From Acutalibacter sp. 1XD8-36 (GTDB lineage Bacteria > Bacillota > Clostridia > Oscillospirales > Acutalibacteraceae), in the NCBI RefSeq assembly GCF_009917525.1, contig NZ_QZDU01000002.1, forward strand, positions 124,001 through 188,000: a stretch of 64,000 bases of DNA. Reading direction: 5' to 3'. Made by a program: the position numbers and the translations under genes. Of this stretch, positions 41,747 to 50,922 are shown piece after piece. Position 1 is the stretch's first letter, and the number at the start of each line of letters is the position of its first letter. The notes under the pieces were generated by a model. That model saw only the letters and a program-made list of their open reading frames with translations, did not search any database and was not told the origin of the DNA.

Positions 41747-43069
41747 CTAGCCCTCGCTGCTGCTCCCGTCACCGTCTTCGCTGCTGCTACTGCTGCTGTT
41801 ATCGCCGCTGTTCGGCCCCATGGTGGGCGCGTTTTCAATGGCGGGCACCTTGCCGTCCTTGTCCTTTGCAAGGGTGGAGTACAGCCGCTTCAATGTGTCC
41901 ACATCCGCAACGCCGGTCTGCTCCAGGCCGTTCACCCTCTGGAACTCCTTCACGCACTCGCCGGTATGCTCGCCGTAGTAGCCGTCGTACTCTGTGTCAA
42001 GATATCCCAGCTCCTCCAGGCGCTCCTGCATTTTATATACTTCCTCGCTCTGGTCCTCCGGGCTCAGCTGCTCATACTCCGGGGCGCTGCTGTCCTCGGG
42101 CCGTGCGCTGGCAAGAGCCGAGCTCACGTTGTCCTCTATCTTGCTGGTGGGGTCGGTATTCTCCCCTATAGATGTCTCCTCAAGCATCTCAGGGTATGCC
42201 CCGCCGCTTATGGCTATGGCGGCGTTTATAACCGTGCGCCCCTGCCACTCCACCTCACTGGGCTCAAGCTCCACAATATTCCCCTCTCTCACAGCCATCA
42301 GGTTATTATACCTGCTGTCGTTCCTCAGCTCCTCTGTAAGCCCCGGGCGGCAGAAGATAACGGTGGGGTTTGAGACTCTCAGGTCGTCCTCGCTATACTG
42401 CCCGCCTGAGAGGCTGCTGAAGATATTCGTCACCCCGCAGTAGGTCATAATTGTACTGGTAAGGGTATCCCCGGTAACGGCTGAGCCGTTCAGGTCATAT
42501 AAATAACATGCGGTGGTAACGGTATCCTGCTGTGGCACCAGCCTGTTGATATCGTCCAGCACCCCAAAGATATCCTGGGCGCACTCTATGCCCTTGTCGT
42601 ATCCGGGTCCGCCTCCGCAGAGGGCCGATGAAACCTGGGAGTACAGCCGCTCAAAATCCTCCCTATTAACAGCGGGCGCTATGTTCAGGACTGTGAAGCC
42701 CGCCTCTTTAAGGGCCTGCTCAGCCCCGGCGCAGCCCGGGTCCAGCAGTATAAGGTCCGGGTTTACCGCGGAGATTGCCTGTACGTCCCCCGGGTCCACC
42801 TTCGTCAGGGAGGCAAGCCCGCCCTGGGTGCACGCCCCGGAGCAGGCCGCCAGCTGGGTCTCGCACCCTAAGGCCAGCACCACGTCCGCAAGGCTTGGGG
42901 AGAGCACCGCAACCTTGGAAGGCCTCCCTCCTATGGTAACGTCATTTATCGTTACAGGGAACTCTCCGGCCGCCACTCCCGATACCAGGTCCGACACATT
43001 GGAGCACCCAGCCATTCCCGCAAGCACAAGGCCCGCGCAAAGTATAACCGCCAAAAGCTTTTTAATCAT
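41747..43069 (-). CDS. BtuF-like binding lipoprotein fused to a peptidoglycan-binding domain
   Basis: 440 residues. Lipobox AGC (C21) after a signal peptide. Residues about 45-300 look like a class III helical-backbone binding protein (PSKVAVLSPSLADVVLALGCE, NPDLILLDPGC, VNREDFERLYSQVSSAL). Residues about 340-398 form a PG_binding_1 repeat (YKMQERLEELGYLDTEYDGY then GECVKEFQRVNGLEQTG). A low-complexity Ser/Asp/Glu tail ends the protein. No permease or ATPase of an importer is encoded nearby. The fusion suggests anchoring or sensing at the cell wall rather than plain uptake. Confidence 0.85.
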   Translation of the reverse strand: MIKKLLAVILCAGLVLAGMAGCSNVSDLVSGVAAGEFPVTINDVTIGGRPSKVAVLSPSLADVVLALGCETQLAACSGACTQGGLASLTKVDPGDVQAISAVNPDLILLDPGCAGAEQALKEAGFTVLNIAPAVNREDFERLYSQVSSALCGGGPGYDKGIECAQDIFGVLDDINRLVPQQDTVTTACYLYDLNGSAVTGDTLTSTIMTYCGVTNIFSSLSGGQYSEDDLRVSNPTVIFCRPGLTEELRNDSRYNNLMAVREGNIVELEPSEVEWQGRTVINAAIAISGGAYPEMLEETSIGENTDPTSKIEDNVSSALASARPEDSSAPEYEQLSPEDQSEEVYKMQERLEELGYLDTEYDGYYGEHTGECVKEFQRVNGLEQTGVADVDTLKRLYSTLAKDKDGKVPAIENAPTMGPNSGDNSSSSSSEDGDGSSSEG

Positions 43070-43164
43070 AGTTTTAGTACCTCACTTGGGTTTTAATAGG
43101 GCAATATATAGGCCATTATATCAAAAACCGGGGAGTTATGCAAGGGGGTCTGCCGGATAATAGC

Positions 43165-43193
43165 TTGCATTTTCCTGAGCTCTATGTTATAAT
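43165..43193 (+). promoter_or_regulatory. Promoter of the CNNM/HlyC-type gene
   Basis: TTGCAT (43165-43170), 17-bp spacer, TATAAT (43188-43193). Confidence 0.7.
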
Positions 43194-43232
43194 GTACGAA
43201 ATTTTACAGTAAAGGTGTTGGTTTTTCCCCCC

Positions 43233-44495
43233 ATGGACAGTCACAGTACCACGTTAATAATCGTTCTAATCCTGCTGATAGCGGGCTCCGCCTACTTCTC
43301 GGCAACAGAGACGGCCTTTTCCTCCCTGAACCGCATCCGGCTCAAGAGCCTGATGAACGCGGGGAACAAGCGCGCGAAGCTCACCTTTGAACTTTCTGAG
43401 AACTACGACGAGCTGCTCTCCACTATCCTAGTTGGCAACAACCTGGTGAACATTGCCAGCACGACCATCTCTACCCTGCTCTTTGTCAAGGCCCTGGGCG
43501 ACGCCAGCGGGCCCACTGTGTCAACTATAGTCATGACGATAGTTGTCCTGGTCTTTGGTGAGGTCTCCCCCAAGAGCCTGGCAAAGGAGAACGCGGAGGC
43601 CTTCGCCATGATTTCGGCGCCCTTTATCAGGCTGCTGATAGTGCTTCTAAAGCCGGTGAACTTCCTATTCTCACAGCTTAAAAAGGGCCTTTCAAAGCTC
43701 GTGCGCCCCGCCCCCGAGAGGGGGGTCACCGGCGACGAGCTGCTCACCCTGGTTGAGGAGGCCGAGCAGGACGGCGGCATTGACAAGAGCGAGAGCGCCA
43801 TGCTCCGCAACGTGATAGAGTTTGACGATATCCAGGCCATAGAGATAATGACCCCCCGGGTTGATGTGGAGGCCGTGCCCAGGGACTGCACGCCCGACGA
43901 GGCCTCGGCGGTGTTCCGGGAGACGGGCTACTCCCGCCTGCCGGTGTATGACGACACCATTGACAGCATCATCGGCGTGATACATGAAAAGGATTTCTTC
44001 TCGAAAATCTGGGTCAACGACAGGGACATAACGAGCATTTTAAAGCCTGCCGAGTTTATACCGCCCTCCATGAAAATATCAGACCTGCTGCGGCTTTTGC
44101 AGCAGCGCAAGCAGCATATGGCGGTAATTGTGGATGAGTTCGGCGGCACAGAGGGCATTGTGACCCTGGAGGACATCATTGAGGAGCTGGTTGGCGAAAT
44201 CTGGGATGAACACGATGACGTGGTGCAGGAGGGTATCCTGCCCATCGGCGAGGGCTTCTACCGGGTGTACGGCTCTGCTGACACCGACGACCTTTTCCAG
44301 CTTCTGGGCATAAAATGCGAGACCGACGCTTCAACGGTCAACGGCTGGCTAGCTGAAAAGCTTGACCGCATACCTCAGGTGGGCGACAGCCTGCAGTTTG
44401 AGAACGTGCAGTTCCTTGTGACAAAGGCCGGCGGGAACCGTGCCGAGGAAATCCGGGTGACGGTGCTGCCGGGCTCCGCAAAGGCCGATGATTAA
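43233..44495 (+). CDS. Hemolysin C/CNNM-family transporter protein (DUF21-CBS-CorC_HlyC)
   Basis: 420 residues from the ATG at 43233, chosen because family members begin with this MDS..TTL stretch; a GTG at 43215 is possible and neither has an ideal binding site. DUF21 membrane domain (about 1-180, with SATETAFSSLNRIRLK), two CBS motifs (about 195-320; IMTPRVDVEAVP and HMAVIVDEFGGTEGIVTLED) and a C-terminal CorC_HlyC domain. Probable magnesium or divalent-cation efflux. Monocistronic, with its own promoter and a long terminator hairpin. Confidence 0.93.
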   Translation: MDSHSTTLIIVLILLIAGSAYFSATETAFSSLNRIRLKSLMNAGNKRAKLTFELSENYDELLSTILVGNNLVNIASTTISTLLFVKALGDASGPTVSTIVMTIVVLVFGEVSPKSLAKENAEAFAMISAPFIRLLIVLLKPVNFLFSQLKKGLSKLVRPAPERGVTGDELLTLVEEAEQDGGIDKSESAMLRNVIEFDDIQAIEIMTPRVDVEAVPRDCTPDEASAVFRETGYSRLPVYDDTIDSIIGVIHEKDFFSKIWVNDRDITSILKPAEFIPPSMKISDLLRLLQQRKQHMAVIVDEFGGTEGIVTLEDIIEELVGEIWDEHDDVVQEGILPIGEGFYRVYGSADTDDLFQLLGIKCETDASTVNGWLAEKLDRIPQVGDSLQFENVQFLVTKAGGNRAEEIRVTVLPGSAKADD

Positions 44496-44533
44496 AATTA
44501 TAGTATTAAATAATTAAGGCACTAACCCAATAT

Positions 44534-44611
44534 AGGCCCTTGATACCTTTATTTCTTGAGTTTGTGTTAAACCAAGAGAAACTAGGAGTATCAAGGGCCT
44601 TTTTATTTTTG
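44534..44611 (+). terminator. Long hairpin terminator
   Basis: Perfect 13-bp outer stem AGGCCCTTGATAC/GTATCAAGGGCCT (44534-44546 with 44588-44600), with further pairing inside (TTCTTG/CAAGAGAA and GTTT/AAAC), then TTTTTATTTTT. The whole folded unit is about 67 bases. Confidence 0.85.
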
Positions 44612-44649
44612 TCTCGTAATATTATTATATGACTATATTTTATTATAAA

Positions 44650-45954
44650 CTATTTTCTGTCATCTGTTGCGGGATTGTCGATAAGCCTGCCGTCCTCTCC
44701 AAACCTGGAGCCGTGGCAGGGGCAGTCCCAGCTGTGCTCGGCGGCGTTGTACTTTAATGCGCACCCCATATGGGGACAGCGGGGCACAGTCGGCGTCAGC
44801 AGCCCGACTGCGGCCTCGAAAACATTTACCGCCAGCTGTGGGTGCAAAATGCTTCTGGAGGGGTCGGATACCCCCTCAAAGGGATTCTCCCTGCCAAGCA
44901 CAAGGTCCGTCAGCAGGTTTGCCGCAGCCATGGAGGAGGTCATGCCCCACTTGTTGAAGCCGGTGGCGGTGTACAGGCCCTCTGTGCCCCGGGAGTACCG
45001 CCCGATATACGGCATACCGTCAAGGCTCATACAGTCCTGGGTAGCCCAGCGGGCGGTTATTTTCGCCTGGGGATAGTATTCTTTGGCGAAGGCCTCCAGG
45101 CCCTGCCAGCCTCCGGGCTTGCCTGTGCGGTGGCTCCCGCCGCCCAGCAGGAGATTGTCTTTATGGCTTCTGAGGCTGAGCCCCTGCGCGCTCCCGTCCA
45201 CGTACATTCCCCTAAGGCCCTGCCCCTCATTTATAGCGCCCTGAAGGGCAAGTACATAGGAGCGTTCCTGGTATAGTTTCACAAAATATCCACCGTGCTT
45301 ATTGAGTATGGGGAAGTGGGTGGCTATTATTATTTTGTCAGCCTTTATAGTCCCCCTATTGGTGACTGCCTGCCCCGGGCCCAGCTCCAGCACCTTTGTG
45401 TGCTCATATATACAAAGCCCCTTGGTGACAGCCGCCAGGAATTTCAGCGGATGGAACTGGGCCTGCTTGGGAAAGCGCACCGCCCCCGCCGTCTTAAATG
45501 GCAGCGGCAGCTCTGTCTCCTCGGCAGCGTCAAAGCCCAGCAGCCGCAGCGCCTCCACTTCCCGCCTGATTTTCTCCGGGTCGTCCAGTGAATACACAAA
45601 CGAGTCCAGCTCCTCATAATCGCAGTCTATATCCCGGCAGAGCTCCCTGTAGCGCTCCCCGGCCTCCAGATTCGCCCTCAGGTACAGCCCCGCAGTCTCC
45701 TCGCCATATTTGCTTACGAGCTTGTCGTATATCAGCCCGTGCTGGGCGGTTATTTTAGCGGTGGTATTCTTTGTGATTCCTCCACCTATGCGGTCCGCCT
45801 CCACCAGCACGCAGTCTGCCCCCGCCCGGGCCAGCTGCCAGGTGCAGAGCACTCCCGCCATTCCCCCGCCGACTATCAGCACGCCGGTCTCAATGTCCCC
45901 CTCCAGAGCGGGGAACTCAGGGAGGCTCGCGGTTTTTGTCCAGAGTGAGTCCAT
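44650..45954 (-). CDS. FAD-dependent oxidoreductase with C-terminal Rieske domain
   Basis: 434 residues. FAD-binding start TGVLIVGGGMAGVLCTW, a DAO-type core, and a C-terminal Rieske 2Fe-2S domain (about 365-430) with CPHMGC and CPCHGSRF, giving two Cys-His pairs. The Rieske fusion suggests electron transfer between a one-electron carrier and the flavin; the amine or other substrate is unknown. Such fusions are common in Firmicutes. It lies alone between two terminators. Confidence 0.93.
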   Translation of the reverse strand: MDSLWTKTASLPEFPALEGDIETGVLIVGGGMAGVLCTWQLARAGADCVLVEADRIGGGITKNTTAKITAQHGLIYDKLVSKYGEETAGLYLRANLEAGERYRELCRDIDCDYEELDSFVYSLDDPEKIRREVEALRLLGFDAAEETELPLPFKTAGAVRFPKQAQFHPLKFLAAVTKGLCIYEHTKVLELGPGQAVTNRGTIKADKIIIATHFPILNKHGGYFVKLYQERSYVLALQGAINEGQGLRGMYVDGSAQGLSLRSHKDNLLLGGGSHRTGKPGGWQGLEAFAKEYYPQAKITARWATQDCMSLDGMPYIGRYSRGTEGLYTATGFNKWGMTSSMAAANLLTDLVLGRENPFEGVSDPSRSILHPQLAVNVFEAAVGLLTPTVPRCPHMGCALKYNAAEHSWDCPCHGSRFGEDGRLIDNPATDDRK

Positions 45955-46010
45955 ATTATCACCTCGCTGTAGTAGGGTGGCTGTATAACCTTGGTTTTAT
46001 GCGCAGGAAA

Positions 46011-46047
46011 AAGATAAGGGCTCCCCCTATAGGAGAGCCCTTATCTT
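46011..46047 (-). terminator. Intrinsic terminator of the prs-cysE-cysS-M28 run
   Basis: Perfect 13-bp stem (46011-46023 with 46035-46047); T-runs flank it on both strands, and it lies just past the stop of the M28 gene. Confidence 0.85.
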
Positions 46048-46077
46048 TTTATTATTTCTTCACGATAGTTATAGCCC

Positions 46078-47355
46078 TTACTTATTCTCCTCAGCCTCAG
46101 CCAGTTCCTTCTTGTAGAGATATTTCTCGACTTCCTCTACAATATTCTTCGGTATCTCCCGCTTCACCGGGAAGGCCGCGGCGTTCACCATCTCCCTTGA
46201 GAATGCCAGCACATAGTTTCCGGTCTTCTCCAGGGCCTCTGCTGAGAGAAAATCCAGGGTGTCGAAGCGGTCGTGTATATACGCCGCGCCCGGGGCCCCA
46301 AAGCGGCAGAAGTTCACCGCAGGTACGCCGCTGTCCGCAAAGGGAATGGAGTCGCTGGAATAGATTCGCTGTTCTATTTTAGCTGAGTAGCCGTGTATCT
46401 TTGAGGCGTAGTCCACGTACTTAACCAAATCCTCCTCAGCCATAACAGCCACAGAGTCCCGGCCCAGAATTGGCCCGCCCACGTCCACGTTTATCATCAG
46501 CAGGTGGTCCTTGAGCTCGTCCTTATGCGCCTTAACATAGGCCCAGCTGCCCTCAAGGCCTATCTCCTCGGAGCCGTACCACATGAACTTCACCGTGCGC
46601 TTCGGGGGGTTCTCCTTAAAGTACCGCAGGAGCTCCATATTTATAACAGAGCCTGCGCCGTTGTCATAGACCCCCTTTGAAAAATCCACGGAATCATAGT
46701 GCGCGCCGAAGGAGATTATCTCCTCGGGCCTCTCAGTGCCGGTTATGGTGGCTATCACGTTGTGGGAGGTCCTCTCCACAGTCTCGTTCTTCAGCACCAG
46801 CCTGGCTTTGCAGGCTCCCCTGCGCACCATATCTATGGCGTCCAGCACCCTGGTATGCACCATGGGCACGCTGCCGAAGGCCCTAAGGGTCCTTCTCAGC
46901 TTCCTGGTGGAGAGGTCCGTGCCCTCGCGGTCGTCCCGGAGCTGCCCCTCCATAGTGACTATCCCCGCCACTCCCGCCTTTATCAGCCGGCGGTATACTG
47001 GGACCCTCAGAAAGCCGTTTATAAGGACTATCTTGCCCTCTGCCTTTGCAAGGTCTACCTCGTTGCCGTCCTCAACGTACAGGAAATCGGCCTCAAGCCC
47101 CCCCTGATAGGTATTCTTCGCGCATTTATAGCCGGTCACCGGATACTCGGCCCTATAGGGCTCAGTAATTTCCAGCGTCGCCGTCTCTATCTCAGCATCC
47201 TCTATCTCAAAGCTCTGGAGCTCGGCGGCCACGCCTATGGCCTCGCATTCGGCCTTCAGTATCTCCGCGGCCTTCAGCTCCTCGGGGGAGCCCGCCACTC
47301 TGGTAAAGCCAATTTTTTCCAGCAGGGCCATAGCCCGCCTTCCTGATATCTGCAT
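46078..47355 (-). CDS. M28-family zinc aminopeptidase
   Basis: 425 residues without signal peptide. A protease-associated insert (about 95-190, GKIVLINGFLRVPVYRRLIKAG) precedes the M28 core with the metal ligands in GAHYDSV (His), YDNGAG (Asp), GSEEIG (Glu-Glu), NVDVGG and the final HDRFDTLD. Probable cytoplasmic aminopeptidase. It is 62 bases downstream of cysS. Confidence 0.92.
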   Translation of the reverse strand: MQISGRRAMALLEKIGFTRVAGSPEELKAAEILKAECEAIGVAAELQSFEIEDAEIETATLEITEPYRAEYPVTGYKCAKNTYQGGLEADFLYVEDGNEVDLAKAEGKIVLINGFLRVPVYRRLIKAGVAGIVTMEGQLRDDREGTDLSTRKLRRTLRAFGSVPMVHTRVLDAIDMVRRGACKARLVLKNETVERTSHNVIATITGTERPEEIISFGAHYDSVDFSKGVYDNGAGSVINMELLRYFKENPPKRTVKFMWYGSEEIGLEGSWAYVKAHKDELKDHLLMINVDVGGPILGRDSVAVMAEEDLVKYVDYASKIHGYSAKIEQRIYSSDSIPFADSGVPAVNFCRFGAPGAAYIHDRFDTLDFLSAEALEKTGNYVLAFSREMVNAAAFPVKREIPKNIVEEVEKYLYKKELAEAEENK

Positions 47356-47417
47356 TTTGACAACCTTCTTTCTTGGGGCGCCGCCCCAGACACTGAGTTA
47401 TCTCAAAGTATAACCCG

Positions 47418-48827
47418 TCAGCTTTCTATATGCCACTTAACGCCCTCGGGCGTATCCTTTATGACAACCCGCCTTGCCGCAAGCTCATCCCTGATAGCGT
47501 CCGCCGCCGCCCAGTCCTTATTCTTCCGGGCCTGTGCGCGCCTGGCTATCAGCTCCTCTATCTCCCCTGCCAGCTCACCGTCCACCGGCTCCGAAGCCTC
47601 CGCGCCCTTACCGGCAAGCAGGTCCAGCCCCAGCACCTTGTCAAAGTCTCCCGCAAGCCAGCGCTTCGTGCTGTCGCTCAAGTCAGACTTCAGCATATCA
47701 TACAGCACCGTCAGCGCCTGGGATGTGTTCAGGTCGTTTCCAAGGGCCTCCCTGAACTGCTCACGGTATATCTTTGCCCCAACCATATCCGGCTCCCCAT
47801 CCTTGGAGAGGGCCGTTACCCGGGCCGTCAGCTTCTGATAGGCCTGGGCCGCGTTGTCAAGGCTCTCGAAGGAGAAGGTCAGGGGCTTCCTATAGTGGGA
47901 CTGAAGGTTAAAGAGCCTGTATACCAGCGGGTCATAGCCCTTCTCCTCAAGCAACGAGACCGTCAGCTTAGCCCCCTTGGATTTGCTTATCTTGCCCCCC
48001 GCGTCGTTCAGGTGCAGCACATGGAACCAGTGCCGGCACCAGGGATGCCCCAGATACGCCTCGCTCTGGGCTATCTCGTTGGTGTGGTGCGGGAAGGCAT
48101 TGTCAATGCCTCCGCAGTGCAGGTCCAGGTACTCTCCCAGGTTCTTAACGCTGATTGCCGAGCACTCGATATGCCATCCCGGGTAACCAACTCCCCAGGG
48201 GCTGTCCCACTTGAGCTCCTGGTCCTCAAACTTGGACTTTGTGAACCACAGCACAAAATCCGTCTTATTGCGCTTGTTCTCGTCGGCCTCAACGCTGTCC
48301 CGCACGCCCACCGCCAAATCCTCGGCGTTCTGATTGCCGAAAACGTAGTAATGCTCCAGCCTGGACGTGTCAAAGTACACATTGCCCCCGGCTATATACG
48401 CGCAGCCCTTGTCCAGCAGGGCCTGCACCATCTCGATAAAGTCGCCTATGCAGGTAGTTGCCGGCACGACCGTTCCGGGCTTTCTGATATTGAGCTTCGC
48501 GCAGTCCTCAAAGAAGGCCTTTGTATACATGTCCGCCAGCTCCAGCACGGATTTATGCTCCTGCCTGGCCCCCTTGAGCATCTTGTCCTCCCCGGTGTCC
48601 GCGTCCGAGGTCAGGTGGCCTACGTCGGTAATATTCATCACCCTGTCCACCCGGTATCCATCGTACTCCAGGGCCTTTTCCAGCACGTCCTCCATGATAT
48701 AGGAGCGCAGGTTGCCTATATGCGCCCGCCCGTAGACCGTGGGCCCGCAGGTGTACATCTTCACGACGCCCGGCTCATAGGTGGCAAAATCTTCCTTCTT
48801 CATGGTAAGGGTATTCGTCAGCTTCAT
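47418..48827 (-). CDS. cysS: Cysteinyl-tRNA synthetase
   Basis: 469 residues, normal length. The HIGH motif is HIGN (36-39), KMSKS is KISKS (279-283), and the zinc site is C27, C222, H247 and E251. Charges tRNA-Cys in the cytoplasm. It starts four bases after cysE, the common Gram-positive cysE-cysS arrangement that ties cysteine synthesis to its use. No T-box was seen upstream. Confidence 0.98.
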   Translation of the reverse strand: MKLTNTLTMKKEDFATYEPGVVKMYTCGPTVYGRAHIGNLRSYIMEDVLEKALEYDGYRVDRVMNITDVGHLTSDADTGEDKMLKGARQEHKSVLELADMYTKAFFEDCAKLNIRKPGTVVPATTCIGDFIEMVQALLDKGCAYIAGGNVYFDTSRLEHYYVFGNQNAEDLAVGVRDSVEADENKRNKTDFVLWFTKSKFEDQELKWDSPWGVGYPGWHIECSAISVKNLGEYLDLHCGGIDNAFPHHTNEIAQSEAYLGHPWCRHWFHVLHLNDAGGKISKSKGAKLTVSLLEEKGYDPLVYRLFNLQSHYRKPLTFSFESLDNAAQAYQKLTARVTALSKDGEPDMVGAKIYREQFREALGNDLNTSQALTVLYDMLKSDLSDSTKRWLAGDFDKVLGLDLLAGKGAEASEPVDGELAGEIEELIARRAQARKNKDWAAADAIRDELAARRVVIKDTPEGVKWHIES

Positions 48828-48831
48828 ACTT

Positions 48832-49485
48832 TTACTGTCCTTTCAGCTCGTTGACTTTCTTCTCAAGCCGCTCCAGCTCCCCGCGCAGGCGGCACAGCTC
48901 CATGGAAACCGGGTCGGCCACGTGTATCTGGTCCAGCATCTTGCTGGGCTTCGGGTCCGGCACACGCTCGCCGTTTATGCGCACTACCCTTGCGGGTACG
49001 CCCACAGCCGTGGCCCCCTCGGGCACCGCATCCAGCACCACCGCTCCCGCCGCCACCCGGGCATTGTCCCCCACGGTAAACGGCCCCAGCACCTTTGCCC
49101 CGGCGCCTATAAGCACGTTATTGCCAAGGGTCGGGTGCCGCTTGCCCTGGTCCTTGCCGGTGCCCCCAAGGGTCACGTTCTGATATATGGTGCAGTTGTC
49201 CCCTATCTCCGTGGTCTCCCCTATGACGACCCCCATGCCGTGGTCTATGAAGAGCCCGCGGCCTATTGTGGCCCCCGGGTGTATCTCAATCCCGGTCCTT
49301 CTTCTGGAGTGCTGGGAGATGGCCCGGGCTATGAACTTCATGCCGTGGCGCTGGAACCAGTTGGCCCTTCTGTAGGCCCTCACAGCCTTGAAGCCCGAGT
49401 AGAGGAAATACACCTCTAGCCTGGACCTCGCCGCCGGGTCACGGTCCATTACTGCGTCGATATCCTCTTTGAGCCTGTTGAACAA
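48832..49485 (-). CDS. cysE: Serine O-acetyltransferase
   Basis: 217 residues. Makes O-acetylserine from serine and acetyl-CoA, the committed step of cysteine synthesis. The left-handed beta-helix carries [20 protein letters not shown] and [20 protein letters not shown] (hexapeptide repeats). The TTG at 49485 has AGAGG eight bases upstream and gives [12 protein letters not shown], which matches the conserved start of Bacillus CysE; the GTG nine bases earlier does not. Confidence 0.96.
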   Translation of the reverse strand: MFNRLKEDIDAVMDRDPAARSRLEVYFLYSGFKAVRAYRRANWFQRHGMKFIARAISQHSRRRTGIEIHPGATIGRGLFIDHGMGVVIGETTEIGDNCTIYQNVTLGGTGKDQGKRHPTLGNNVLIGAGAKVLGPFTVGDNARVAAGAVVLDAVPEGATAVGVPARVVRINGERVPDPKPSKMLDQIHVADPVSMELCRLRGELERLEKKVNELKGQ

Positions 49486-49542
49486 AGCTCTCACCTCTGT
49501 ACGGTTAATTTACGCCATCCTATTCCCCGGGCCGGCCTGTGG

Positions 49543-50724
49543 TTACTGGAACTTCAGCTGCTCATGCTGGCTTTTGCGGTACTCCTCCCGCCTCTTTTCA
49601 AGCAAGGCCACCATCTTGGCATGGGGGTCTATGAGCTGGCTGGTGGATATGTCGTGATTCAGGGCCGACACATAGTAGGATATGTACTTGGACACGTCCA
49701 CCTCATAAAACCAGGGCCTGTTCTTCAGCTCCTCGGTGCGGTATGTAAGGTTTGTCCCGAACACCCCGTCCAATAAGCCCTCCCTGTGAGCCTTGTCAAA
49801 GCTGTCAAGGCCCTTGGCAAAGATGGCAAATGTGGCAAAGCAGAAGAAGCGCCTTGCTCCCCTCTCCTTCACGTTATAGGCTATGTCCAGCATGGACTCG
49901 CCGGAGGAGATAATGTCGTCGGCAACGAATACGTCCTTGCCCTTTACGTCCGAGCCCAGGTACTCGTGGGCAACTATTGGGTTGCGTCCGTCAACCACCC
50001 GGGAGTAGTCGCGGCGCTTATAGAACATGCCCATCTCCACACCCATTACGGAGGCGTAGAACATATTGCGGTCCAGGGCCCCCTCGTCCGGGCTTATGAC
50101 CATGAATTCGTCCCTGTCTATCACCATGTCCGGGAAGCTTCTGAGCATCTTTTTGAGCACCTGATAGGAAGGCCTCAGGTTGTCAAAGCCCATCAGGGGC
50201 ACGGCGTTCTGTACCCTGGGGTCGTGGGCGTCGAAGGTCACCACGTTCTGGACCCCCATATTCTGCAGCTCCTGCAGAGCGAAGGCGCAGTCCAAGGACT
50301 CCCGGTAGTTCCTGCGGTGCTGCCTGCCGCCGTAGAGCACCGGCATTATCACGTTCAGCCTGTGGGCCTTTCCGCTGGCGGCCTGGATAATACGCTTGAG
50401 ATTTTGGAAGTGGTCGTCCGGGGACATGTGGTTCTCCATGCCGAAATATGGGTATGTGGGGCTGTAATTGCCCACATCCACCACGATGTACAGGTCGTAC
50501 CCTCTTACGGTCTGCTCGATAAGGCCTTTTGCGTCCCCGGTGCCGAAGCGGGGGCAGCTGCAGCTTAACATGAAGCTGTCTACATCCATGCCCGCGGCTT
50601 TGGCCCAGCGTACCAGGTGCGCGTCAATCTTTTCACCCAGCTCCTCCGCGCCCTCCAGGGCTATTATCCCCAGGGGGGCCACGCGGTCCTCAAGACTGAA
50701 TAACGATTGGGCTCTCTCTTCCAT
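49543..50724 (-). CDS. prs: Ribose-phosphate pyrophosphokinase family protein
   Basis: 393 residues from the ATG at 50724, seven bases after GGGAAGG. The motif VFVADDIISSGESMLD is the PRPP-binding loop, VTFDAHDPRVQNAV fits the family's HDP segment, and RQHRRNYRESL the ATP-binding flexible region. It is about 75 residues longer than ordinary PRPP synthetase, with extra N- and C-terminal parts, so it belongs to a divergent clostridial branch. Start of a run with cysE and cysS (58-base gap). Confidence 0.88.
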   Translation of the reverse strand: MEERAQSLFSLEDRVAPLGIIALEGAEELGEKIDAHLVRWAKAAGMDVDSFMLSCSCPRFGTGDAKGLIEQTVRGYDLYIVVDVGNYSPTYPYFGMENHMSPDDHFQNLKRIIQAASGKAHRLNVIMPVLYGGRQHRRNYRESLDCAFALQELQNMGVQNVVTFDAHDPRVQNAVPLMGFDNLRPSYQVLKKMLRSFPDMVIDRDEFMVISPDEGALDRNMFYASVMGVEMGMFYKRRDYSRVVDGRNPIVAHEYLGSDVKGKDVFVADDIISSGESMLDIAYNVKERGARRFFCFATFAIFAKGLDSFDKAHREGLLDGVFGTNLTYRTEELKNRPWFYEVDVSKYISYYVSALNHDISTSQLIDPHAKMVALLEKRREEYRKSQHEQLKFQ

Positions 50725-50794
50725 AAATTTGCCTTCCCTTTCTGCGGCGCAGCCTCTTAACCGCGTCCGCCTCAACATAGTTTCCTCAGGGGGT

Positions 50795-50824
50795 ATTATA
50801 GCATATACCGCCTATCCCTGCCAA
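50795..50824 (-). promoter_or_regulatory. Promoter of the prs-cysE-cysS run
   Basis: On the minus strand TTGGCA (50819-50824), 18-bp spacer, TATAAT (50795-50800). Confidence 0.6.
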
Positions 50825-50875
50825 TCCAATTTTGAGAAACATAACCGGTTTTGAATATTTACTCCAAAACTGACC

Positions 50876-50913
50876 AGACCGCTGCAAAAATGTTAAAACT
50901 TTTGCAGCGGTCT
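50876..50913 (-). terminator. Terminator after the beta-galactosidase gene
   Basis: Perfect 14-bp stem (50876-50889 with 50900-50913) and ten-base loop, just past the stop codon at 50923. Confidence 0.75.
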
Positions 50914-50922
50914 CCATATGGT

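Noticed and set aside
47430..48854. Open frame of 474 codons on the plus strand
   Set aside because: Fully antisense to cysS, whose identity is certain; no domain and no start signals.
50725..50870. T-box or SAM riboswitch upstream of the prs-cysE-cysS run
   Set aside because: No T-box consensus, specifier stem or riboswitch core could be seen in the short leader.
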